Source: Clostridiales bacterium
GTDB lineage: Bacteria > Bacillota > Clostridia > Christensenellales > CAG-138
Assembly (NCBI GenBank): GCA_003486785.1
Contig: DNFZ01000234.1
Location: 1 to 5,170 of the forward strand
DNA: 5,170 bases
Direction: 5' to 3'
Shown here: positions 1-5,170 of the stretch, in pieces
How positions within the stretch are numbered: position 1 is the stretch's first letter
Layout of the letters: each line of letters starts with the position of its first letter
Translations under genes and position numbers: made by a program
The notes under the pieces: model-generated
The model's database searches: none
Told to the model about the DNA's origin: nothing
The model's input: only the letters and a program-made list of their open reading frames with translations

Positions 1-1577
1 GCCGTGATGGTGTCCGCAAGCTCCAGCAGCAGCTCGATGTCGCCCTCCTCGCCCTTGCCTTCGACGATGCGCTCCAGAATCGCGAGCATGCGCTTGGTTC
101 CTTCGCGGCAGGGCACGCATTTCCCGCAGGATTCGTTCTGCGTGAAGTGCATGAAAAACCGCGCGACCTCCACCATGCAGGTATCCTCGTCCATCACGAC
201 GAGACCGCCGGAGCCGATCATGGCGCCCGCTTTTTTCAGCGAGTCAAAATCCAGCGGCAGGTCGAGGTCTTCGGTGGTCAGGCAGCCGCCGGAAGGCCCG
301 CCGATCTGCACGGCCTTGAACGCCTTTCCGTCGCGCACGCCGCCGCCGATGTCAAATATGACCTCGCGAAGTGTGGTGCCCATCGGCACCTCGATCAATC
401 CAGTGTTGACGATGTTGCCCGTCAGCGCAAACGCCTTCGTGCCGGGGCTGTTTTCGGGTCCGATGGATTTATACCAGTCCGCCCCGCGCGTGATGATCAG
501 CGGCACATTGGCGAAGGTTTCGACGTTGTTGAGCACAGTCGGCTTATCGAACAGGCCGTGCTCCACCGTGCGCGGGGGTTTTACGCGGGGCATGCCGCGC
601 TTGCCCTCAATGGAGGCGGTCAACGCGCTGCCTTCGCCGCAGACAAATGCACCCGCGCCGCGTGCGATATGCAGCCGAAAGCAAAAGCTTGTGCCGAGGA
701 TGTGCTCGCCGAGCAAACCCAGCTCCTCCGCCTGCGCAATCGCGCGGCGCAAGCGCTTGACCGCCAATGGATACTCTGCGCGGACGTAGATATAGCCCTC
801 CTGTGCGCCGGTGGCGAGCCCCGCGATCATCATGCCCTCCAGCATGCGGTGCGGGTCGCCCTCCATGACGCTTCTGTCCATAAACGCGCCGGGGTCGCCC
901 TCGTCGCCGTTGCAGACGATGTATTTTACCGGCTGCGCTTGGCGGCGCACCTGCGCCCACTTGCGCCCGGCGGGAAATCCGCCGCCGCCGCGTCCGCGGA
1001 GATTACTCTTCGTGATCTCGTCGATCACGTCGTCCGCCGAGCGGTCAAAGAGCGCGGTCTCAAATGCCGCATAGCCGCCAAAACCGAGATATTCCCGGAT
1101 GCTGGTAGCGTCAATGTGCCCGCAGTGCTCCAGCACGAGACGGGTCTGCTTCTGATAAAACGGGATGTCATCCTGCCTGGGAAACACCGTGCCGTCCTTC
1201 TGAAACGAGAGACGCTCGATGCGCTCGCCGCTTAAAATGGTGCGGCTCACGATCTCCTCGCAGTCCTCCAGCTGTGTCTTTGTGTAGAGCCAGCCCTGCG
1301 GCTCGATGCGCACAAGAGGTCCCATCTCGCAAAACCCGTGGCAGCCGCATTCCTTTAAGCCGACGCTCTCATCATGCGGCTCGTGCGCGAGCTCGACGGA
1401 GACGGAGATGTTGCGCTCTTCCATCAGCGATTTCAGCCGTTCGAAGATCTGCATCGATCCGCTGGAGACGCAGCCTGTGCCCGCGCAAACGAGCACGCGC
1501 TTTGTTTCGAGCGTGAGCGCCCCCGCACATTCTTTTCGCAGGGCAATGAGTTCAGCTCTGTTTGTGAGTTTCGTCAT
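1..1577 (-). CDS. nuoF: HydB/NuoF-like flavin, NAD(P)H-binding and Fe-S subunit of a trimeric [FeFe] hydrogenase (3' end outside window)
   Basis: My translation from the ATG at 1577 is open for 525 codons to the window edge. It is the NAD(P)H-dehydrogenase subunit of HydABC-type hydrogenases, moving electrons between NAD(P)H, FMN and Fe-S clusters. A thioredoxin-like [2Fe-2S] domain comes first (about 25-110; C31, C36, C79, C83). The FMN/NADH-binding Nqo1 core includes GRGGGGFPAGRKW (195-207), NGDEGDPGAFMDRS (223-236) and CGEGSALTASIEG (313-325). The SLBB region follows, then SCGKCVPCREGT (C484, C487, C490), three of the four ligands of the N3-type [4Fe-4S] cluster. The fourth Cys, and the 2x[4Fe-4S] ferredoxin tail usual in HydB (about 600 aa), would lie beyond the edge. 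The start overlaps the nuoE stop as ATGA, with AAGGTG at 1585-1590 as ribosome binding site. The fused N-terminal [2Fe-2S] domain and the hydS/nuoE context favour hydB over true complex I. An odd point is GEG in place of the GEE common in complex I NuoF. Confidence 0.95.
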   Translation of the reverse strand, partial: MTKLTNRAELIALRKECAGALTLETKRVLVCAGTGCVSSGSMQIFERLKSLMEERNISVSVELAHEPHDESVGLKECGCHGFCEMGPLVRIEPQGWLYTKTQLEDCEEIVSRTILSGERIERLSFQKDGTVFPRQDDIPFYQKQTRLVLEHCGHIDATSIREYLGFGGYAAFETALFDRSADDVIDEITKSNLRGRGGGGFPAGRKWAQVRRQAQPVKYIVCNGDEGDPGAFMDRSVMEGDPHRMLEGMMIAGLATGAQEGYIYVRAEYPLAVKRLRRAIAQAEELGLLGEHILGTSFCFRLHIARGAGAFVCGEGSALTASIEGKRGMPRVKPPRTVEHGLFDKPTVLNNVETFANVPLIITRGADWYKSIGPENSPGTKAFALTGNIVNTGLIEVPMGTTLREVIFDIGGGVRDGKAFKAVQIGGPSGGCLTTEDLDLPLDFDSLKKAGAMIGSGGLVVMDEDTCMVEVARFFMHFTQNESCGKCVPCREGTKRMLAILERIVEGKGEEGDIELLLELADTIT

Positions 1578-2077
1578 GCGTTTGCACCTTCGCTTTCCGC
1601 CGCCCATTGCGCGCGCAGGGTGGCGACGAGTTCGCTGGCCTTGTCCGGCGTCATGGCAGGATAGACCGTCTCGTTGACCGTGATGACGGGAGCAAGCCCG
1701 CAGGCGCCAAGGCAGGAGACGGTCTCGACCGTAAAACCGCAATCCGGCGTAGTCTTCTTTTCCGCCGTCAGCCCCAGCTCTTTGCGGAGCCGGTCGAGAA
1801 TCGGAATGGATTTGCGCACGTGGCAGGCGGTTCCGTCGCAAACGCGAATCACGAACCTGCCCTTTGCCTCCAGAGAAAAGTTCTCGTAAAACGTCGCGAC
1901 CGAATAGAGCCGCGCCTCGCTTACGCCGAGCGCGCCCGAAAGATAGGGAAACACGTCGCGCGGCAGATAGCGGTAGTGCTCCTGCACGTCCTGCAGGATG
2001 GCGATGATGTTCGATTCCTTCTTCTCGTAGAGAGAAAGAATGTCATCCACCGCGCGGTAGTCAAATAATGGCTGCAT
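1574..2077 (-). CDS. nuoE: HydC/NuoE-like thioredoxin-fold [2Fe-2S] subunit
   Basis: This 167-residue protein has the usual NuoE length (about 160-170). Residues 1-75 form the helical N-terminal part, with family-typical stretches LQDVQEHYRYLP (28-39) and LYSVATFYENFS (57-68). Residues 76-155 form the thioredoxin-like [2Fe-2S] domain with ligands C80 and C85 (CDGTAC) and C122 and C126 (CLGACGLAP). In HydABC enzymes this cytoplasmic subunit sits against the NuoF-like subunit and carries a [2Fe-2S] cluster near the FMN. Start: the ATG at 2077 is preceded by GGAGGA at 2089-2094 with 11 bases between them. Its TGA overlaps the nuoF ATG, so translational coupling and 1:1 production are likely. It could serve another NuoEF-type enzyme such as a formate dehydrogenase, but the upstream hydrogenase-sensor genes make hydrogenase the better guess. 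The C-terminus (about 158-167, AAESEGANA) is variable-looking. Confidence 0.95.
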   Translation of the reverse strand: MQPLFDYRAVDDILSLYEKKESNIIAILQDVQEHYRYLPRDVFPYLSGALGVSEARLYSVATFYENFSLEAKGRFVIRVCDGTACHVRKSIPILDRLRKELGLTAEKKTTPDCGFTVETVSCLGACGLAPVITVNETVYPAMTPDKASELVATLRAQWAAESEGANA

Positions 2078-2158
2078 GTGTGTGTCGTTCCTCCAGCGTG
2101 TTTATGTGAAACTTTCTCGCGATTTTGTGCGCGCATTTGCGTCGCCCGCGCAAGAATT
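2078..2158 (-). other. 81-bp intergenic gap between the phosphatase gene and nuoE
   Basis: This is the widest gap between genes in the window. It holds the nuoE ribosome binding site (GGAGGA, 2089-2094) and no convincing promoter. A 5-bp inverted repeat (2137-2141 with 2149-2153, 7-base loop) is too weak to call a terminator and has no T-run after it on the minus strand. I see no small gene here. In many Clostridia I recall an ATP-binding RsbW-like (HATPase) gene near this position; this gap cannot encode one. Confidence 0.6.
2089..2094 (-). promoter_or_regulatory. Ribosome binding site of nuoE (GGAGGA)
   Basis: Reading the minus strand, GGAGGA is followed by 11 bases and then ATG at 2077. 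This supports residue M1 as the nuoE start, which also agrees with the usual family length. Confidence 0.75.
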
Positions 2159-3340
2159 CTAAAAATAGCTCGTTTTGATGCGCTTGCCCATCTTCATCAG
2201 GCAGTCGGACAGCTGCTCGACCAAGCGCATCTTGAGGTTGAAGTTGATCGGCAGTTCGGGGTTCTGGTGCGCGGGGTTGACCGCGCAGCCGACGAAGAAA
2301 TTGATGTCCGTCGCCTCCTCAAACAAGAGCCTCGCGATGCGGCTGGCTCCATCCTGTCCCGTGCTCCAGCGCTCGTAGTGCCGGTTGTCGTCGAGATAGT
2401 TTTTCGCGTATTCCAGCACGCGGTTGATCGTGATGACACCCTCGGTGACGAGATCGACCCCGTCAATCGTCGCCGTCGGCGGGATGTCCGGATCGGGAAA
2501 CGCAAGCTCGGCCAACAGCGGCTTTTGCAGATATTGCGCCGCGATGCCGGAGGTTGTACCTCCGCAGATGATGTGCTTGCCCTCTTTTCCAAAGAAGAGC
2601 GACATCATCTTTTCGTTGTCATCCCGGCAGCTCGGCGGGCCGCAGAGCAGGTTCATCGGCACGCGTGGGCGGATGCGCACGGTGCAGACCGTTGCGTCGT
2701 CGCCCGGCATTCCGTCATAGAGGCGGTTTGTCTCCTGCAGGAGGATCGTGGTGAGCGTCTTTGCCGTAAAGCCGACGTGCCAGAAGGTTTCCATATAGCG
2801 CGCAATGTCCTCTAGCCGCCAGCCGAAGTTATACACTCCCCCGACGCCCGCGTGCACCACCCCGTCGCTCATGGCGATGAACAGGTCGTCTTCGCGCAGC
2901 GCAACATCCGTACGATAGATACGCTTTCCGCCGATGGTCTGCATGTTCGTCGGTAGCTCGATGCTCTTGCCCTCGCGCAGGAGAATCACCGCGGGGTTGT
3001 CGTATTGGATGATCTCCGCGCGCTCGTTGTTGACGAGGCGAAGGATGGTAAACGTGGAATACGCGATGCCGCGGCTGCTGCAAACCGGCAGCGTAGCCGC
3101 GATGGTCTCCACGCAGTCCTCCAATCGCAGCCCCGCCGCGAGCATGGTCGAGATGATCTTGCTCGTGAGCGTGGAGAGGATGCTTGCCTTGACCCCGCTG
3201 CCGAGGCCGTCAGCCAGCACGATCACGGTGGAGTTTTCGTCCGTCCCCGCAATCTCGATGTGGTCTCCGCAGAGCTGCTCGCCCGCGTGGTTGAGGCTCA
3301 TATAGCCGATATCGGCGCAGAGGTGGTTGAGAGAGATCAT
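2159..3340 (-). CDS. SpoIIE/PP2C-family serine phosphatase linked to the sensory hydrogenase
   Basis: This 393-residue protein has an N-terminal SpoIIE-type (PPM/PP2C) phosphatase domain at about 5-225. Metal-binding motifs are visible: ADGLGSG (43-49, D44), SDGV (158-161, D159) and GDDATV (213-218, D214/D215). The family is Mn/Mg-dependent and removes phosphate from Ser/Thr of partner proteins, classically anti-anti-sigma factors. No transmembrane segment or signal peptide is seen, so it should be cytoplasmic. The remaining 165 residues form a second part I cannot assign. It carries LLCGPPSC (231-238), CGGTTSGIAAQYL (259-271), PDPDIPPTATIDGVDLVTEG (282-301) and FFVGCAVNP (348-356). ATG at 3340 is chosen because AAAGGAGG (3350-3357) lies 9 bases upstream. 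The gene sits 68 bp after hydS, matching the phosphatase-linked class of regulatory [FeFe] hydrogenases, so HydS is the likely input partner. The actual phosphoprotein substrate is unknown; no STAS or kinase gene is visible here. Confidence 0.92.
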   Translation of the reverse strand: MISLNHLCADIGYMSLNHAGEQLCGDHIEIAGTDENSTVIVLADGLGSGVKASILSTLTSKIISTMLAAGLRLEDCVETIAATLPVCSSRGIAYSTFTILRLVNNERAEIIQYDNPAVILLREGKSIELPTNMQTIGGKRIYRTDVALREDDLFIAMSDGVVHAGVGGVYNFGWRLEDIARYMETFWHVGFTAKTLTTILLQETNRLYDGMPGDDATVCTVRIRPRVPMNLLCGPPSCRDDNEKMMSLFFGKEGKHIICGGTTSGIAAQYLQKPLLAELAFPDPDIPPTATIDGVDLVTEGVITINRVLEYAKNYLDDNRHYERWSTGQDGASRIARLLFEEATDINFFVGCAVNPAHQNPELPINFNLKMRLVEQLSDCLMKMGKRIKTSYF

Positions 3341-3349
3341 CGGCCATGG

Positions 3350-3357
3350 CCTCCTTT
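3350..3357 (-). promoter_or_regulatory. Strong ribosome binding site of the phosphatase gene (AAAGGAGG)
   Basis: A near-perfect anti-16S match lies 9 bases before ATG 3340. Another ATG at 3347-3345 is only 2 bases from this motif and in a different frame, so it is very unlikely to be used. This site therefore decides the start. Confidence 0.8.
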
Positions 3358-3388
3358 CGAACTAGTTGATGATCGATTCGCTGTATTT

Positions 3389-3406
3389 GCTATCTCAAGC
3401 GATAGC
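3389..3406 (-). other. Intercistronic hairpin between hydS and the phosphatase gene
   Basis: The minus strand shows GCTATC-GCTTGA-GATAGC, a perfect 6-bp stem with a 6-base loop, starting 2 bases after the hydS stop codon. What follows on the minus strand is AAATAC rather than a T-run, so it does not look like a Rho-independent terminator for the operon. It could be an RNA-processing or stability element, or chance. It lies in a locally A+T-richer stretch (about 3361-3440). Confidence 0.45.
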
Positions 3407-3408
3407 TT

Positions 3409-5085
3409 TTATCGCGTCTCTTCGCTATTAATCGATTCTTTTAGCTTGGTGAGCGCAATCTTCGTCTCGGCGGTAGTCTCTCCCAAAAGGGAGGCAATCT
3501 CCTGCACGATGCGCATCTGCTTTTCCACCACGCGGTCGGCAATCTCGACCGTCTGGCGGCCGATCACCTCTTTCTTAAGGCGTTCTTCCTCCTCATTGGT
3601 TACGTCACGCAGGATCGCAATTACGATATGCGTGGTCTTGTCGTGCACCAGCGACAGCTCCAGATACTTCGAATACTCCGCGTAAAACGCGCGCTGTTCC
3701 TTCACCATACGCCCTTCCAGCGCGGCTAAAAACGGCTGCGGGTCCATCACTCGCACCAGCGGCTCGCCCAGCACGTCCCCCTCGTGCGCGATGTGCAGCA
3801 TCTTCATCGCGGCGGCATTGACCTGCTGCACCTCCAAATCCTCGTTGACCACGAGGATGCCGTTTGGCGTGTGGCTTAAAATATTGTTGGAGAAGCGCTC
3901 CGTCCTGTCCATCAGAAACGGCAGGCACATGCTACTATCCGCCTTGCCGTGATAGACCGCAATCGCCTTCTCGCGGCATGTTTCGTAGCCGCAGCTGCCG
4001 CAGTTGAGCTCGTCTGCCTTGCTGGTCTTGCCGGTCTTTGCGAGAATCTCCGCAATCTCCGCCTCGGATGGCATCGTGCTCGGTACGCCAATATAGGAAA
4101 ACCGCCGCGCGAGCGTGCCCGCCTCGGCCGTGGGCACAGCAAAGTCGCGCTTGCCTGCAAACGTGGTCACCGCCTGATAATGGCGCACGGGCGAATTGTT
4201 GTATTTTTCCATGACAGGCCCGCCGATGCAGCTGCCAGAGCAGGCGCTCATCTCGAGAAAACAACGATGCAGGTTGCCCGCGGCGATGTCCTCCAGCGCG
4301 GCTTTGCAGTTTTCCGTGCCGTCTACCGTCAGGCAGGTGTAACCCGTATCAGGGATGTCCATGGTCTTGAGGATGCCGCCAACAGTGGGAAACAGCCGCG
4401 CGCGGCTCTCCTGTGCGCTGTCGAGCTTGCGCTCAGGCACGATGCCTGCCGCGTTGAACATCCGCGAAAGCTCGTCAAACGTCAGCACCGCGTCCACGGG
4501 GCTGTTTTCCGCTTCGTCTTTTTTGGAAAGGCATGGGCCGATAAACACCGTCTTCGCCGTGGAATCACGGCGCTTAATATCCTGACTGTGCGCTATCATG
4601 GGCGACACGACAGGCGAAAGGTACTTGATCAGTTCGGGATAGTATTTTCGAACCAGCAGATTGACCGAATGGCAGCAGGAGCTGATGATCACATCCATGC
4701 TCTTATCCTGTATCTGCCGCTCATATTCGCGTTTGACGAGCGTAGCGCCGAGCGCGGTCTCCTCTGCGGAAGCAAAGCCAAGCTGCATCAGCGCCCGCTT
4801 GAGCGAAGCAAAACCAGACTGCTCAAAATAAGCCGCAAACGAGGGCGCAAGGCTTGCAACTACAGGAGCGGTGCCATCCAGCATCACGCGTACAATTTCC
4901 GTTCCGTCGGCGATCTGTTTCGCGTCTTGCGGGCAGACGACAAAGCATTGCCCGCAGAGGATGCATTCCTCGCCGACGATGTGCGCCTGATTGGCGGAGA
5001 AGCGGATCGACTTCACCGGGCAATGGCGAATGCATTTGTAGCAGTTTCTACAGTTCGACTTCTTCAGCCGTAAAACATCAGACAC
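3409..5085 (-). CDS. hydS: Sensory [FeFe] hydrogenase with ferredoxin, H-cluster, [4Fe-4S] and PAS domains (HydS, group C3 type)
   Basis: 558 residues. Residues 1-55 are a 2x[4Fe-4S] ferredoxin (C12, C15, C18, C22; C41, C44, C47, C51). Residues about 70-330 are the [FeFe]-hydrogenase H-cluster domain with all four cluster cysteines: C138 in SSCCHSV (135-141), C185 in GPCLSKKDE (183-191), and C282 and C286 in EMSACSGSCIGGP (278-290). C137 is in the place of the proton-relay Cys. Residues about 360-390 are a small [4Fe-4S] domain (C362, C365, C370, C387). A PAS-like domain follows at about 398-495, then a charged helical tail to 558. No kinase, methyl-accepting or other output domain is fused. 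With the phosphatase next door, this matches the phosphatase-linked regulatory class (group C3): it probably senses H2 or redox state in the cytoplasm rather than turning over H2 in bulk. The start is GTG at 5085, with GAAGGA at 5094-5099 and an in-frame TAA at 5110-5112 preventing a longer start. It appears to be an early gene of the operon. Confidence 0.93.
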   Translation of the reverse strand: MSDVLRLKKSNCRNCYKCIRHCPVKSIRFSANQAHIVGEECILCGQCFVVCPQDAKQIADGTEIVRVMLDGTAPVVASLAPSFAAYFEQSGFASLKRALMQLGFASAEETALGATLVKREYERQIQDKSMDVIISSCCHSVNLLVRKYYPELIKYLSPVVSPMIAHSQDIKRRDSTAKTVFIGPCLSKKDEAENSPVDAVLTFDELSRMFNAAGIVPERKLDSAQESRARLFPTVGGILKTMDIPDTGYTCLTVDGTENCKAALEDIAAGNLHRCFLEMSACSGSCIGGPVMEKYNNSPVRHYQAVTTFAGKRDFAVPTAEAGTLARRFSYIGVPSTMPSEAEIAEILAKTGKTSKADELNCGSCGYETCREKAIAVYHGKADSSMCLPFLMDRTERFSNNILSHTPNGILVVNEDLEVQQVNAAAMKMLHIAHEGDVLGEPLVRVMDPQPFLAALEGRMVKEQRAFYAEYSKYLELSLVHDKTTHIVIAILRDVTNEEEERLKKEVIGRQTVEIADRVVEKQMRIVQEIASLLGETTAETKIALTKLKESINSEETR

Positions 5086-5093
5086 GGTTTTTA

Positions 5094-5099
5094 TCCTTC
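5094..5099 (-). promoter_or_regulatory. Ribosome binding site of hydS (GAAGGA), ahead of a GTG start
   Basis: GAAGGA is followed by 8 bases (TAAAAACC) and then GTG at 5085-5083. The spacing fits a GTG start, and no ATG or TTG competes between this site and the in-frame stop at 5110-5112. The less efficient codon may keep sensor levels below those of the downstream enzyme subunits (inference). Confidence 0.7.
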
Positions 5100-5103
5100 T
5101 AAA

Positions 5104-5125
5104 TCGGTATTACAATCTCGGTATT
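5104..5125 (-). repeat. 8-bp direct repeat AATACCGA, two copies, 14-bp period
   Basis: The minus strand carries AATACCGA at 5125-5118 and again at 5111-5104, separated by 6 bases, directly upstream of the hydS ribosome binding site. It could be a tandem regulator site or chance. The first copy, and the start of the second, would overlap coding sequence if the upstream reading frame ending at 5110 is real. Confidence 0.35.
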
Positions 5126-5170
5126 TCGACTTCTTTTTTTCTATGCTCATCAAGACGCGGCAACACGGTC

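Larger units (their letters stand above)
5086..5170 (-). other. Leader upstream of hydS, possibly with the tail of an upstream gene
   Basis: On the minus strand two frames are open from the window edge. One reads to the TAA at 5112-5110 and ends in ...RKKEVEIPRL. The other reads to the TAA at 5093-5091, within the ribosome-binding region, and ends in ...RDCNTDLEG. Either could be the C-terminus of an upstream operon gene, but neither tail is recognisable. The third frame stops at 5152-5150. There is an A-run (5134-5140) and a TGTAAT that resembles a -10 box (5114-5109), without a good -35 box 17 bases upstream. An 8-base direct repeat is listed separately. Confidence 0.4.

Noticed and set aside
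147..1235. 362-codon open frame on the plus strand
   Set aside because: It lies entirely opposite nuoF, whose protein is clearly recognisable. The plus-strand product is rich in Ala, Arg, His and Val with no motif, as expected of a shadow frame in G+C-rich DNA.
1574..1577. nuoE and nuoF read as true complex I subunits
   Set aside because: The NuoF-like protein has a fused N-terminal thioredoxin-like [2Fe-2S] domain (C31, C36, C79, C83) and the operon carries hydS, so HydB/HydC of a soluble hydrogenase fits better. No membrane subunits are seen.
2137..2153. Inverted repeat TTGCG/CGCAA in the gap before nuoE
   Set aside because: A 5-bp stem with a 7-base loop and no T-run is expected by chance in G+C-rich sequence and is not a credible terminator.
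2078..2815. 245-codon plus-strand open frame covering the nuoE-phosphatase gap
   Set aside because: Most of it is antisense to the phosphatase gene, with no recognisable motif. A divergent gene is not supported.
3345..3347. Alternative ATG upstream of the phosphatase start
   Set aside because: It is out of frame with the phosphatase and only 2 bases from the AAAGGAGG motif, too close for initiation.
3005..3685. 226-codon plus-strand open frame across the hydS-phosphatase gap
   Set aside because: It is antisense to both genes. Its Ser/Arg-rich C-terminal part reflects the reverse complement of hydS codons.
3949..5073. 374-codon open frame on the plus strand
   Set aside because: It is opposite hydS; the Arg/Ala/Leu-rich product has no domain signal and no ribosome binding site of note.
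5109..5114. TGTAAT as an operon promoter -10 box
   Set aside because: There is no acceptable -35 box at 16-18 bases upstream, and two coding frames may run through it from an upstream gene.

Overview
The window is one side of an anaerobic hydrogen-metabolism operon. All recognisable genes lie on the minus strand and are read from high to low coordinates: hydS (5085-3409), a SpoIIE/PP2C-type phosphatase (3340-2159), nuoE/hydC (2077-1574) and nuoF/hydB (from 1577, running off the left edge). G+C-rich third codon positions, strong GGAGG-type ribosome binding sites and this gene set suggest a fermentative, strictly anaerobic, fairly high-G+C member of the Bacillota (class Clostridia). That placement is inference from gene content and style; no marker gene is present.

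Layout. 5086-5170 is a short A-rich leader that probably includes the tail of an unseen upstream gene. 3409-5085 encodes a sensory-type [FeFe] hydrogenase: 2x[4Fe-4S] ferredoxin, H-cluster domain, a small [4Fe-4S] domain, PAS, then a helical tail. A 68-bp gap with a perfect 6-bp hairpin follows. 2159-3340 encodes the phosphatase with an unassigned C-terminal half. After an 81-bp gap come nuoE and nuoF, which overlap by 4 bp (ATGA). nuoF is cut by the window edge after 525 codons, inside the [4Fe-4S] SLBB/NuoF C-terminal region.

How they work together. HydC (NuoE-like) and HydB (NuoF-like) are the NAD(P)H-oxidising, flavin-containing arm of a trimeric HydABC-type hydrogenase. The catalytic hydA subunit would be expected just past the left edge. 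HydS has the architecture of the phosphatase-linked regulatory [FeFe] hydrogenases (group C3 in the HydDB scheme). The likely model is that it senses H2 or redox state through its H-cluster and Fe-S relay and passes the signal by PAS/helix contacts to the adjacent phosphatase, which then adjusts hydrogenase expression or activity. The direct evidence is domain content and adjacency; the signalling route is inference.

The plus strand holds several long open frames, but all lie opposite these genes and look like G+C-driven shadows. No RNA gene, mobile element, CRISPR array or attachment site was seen.
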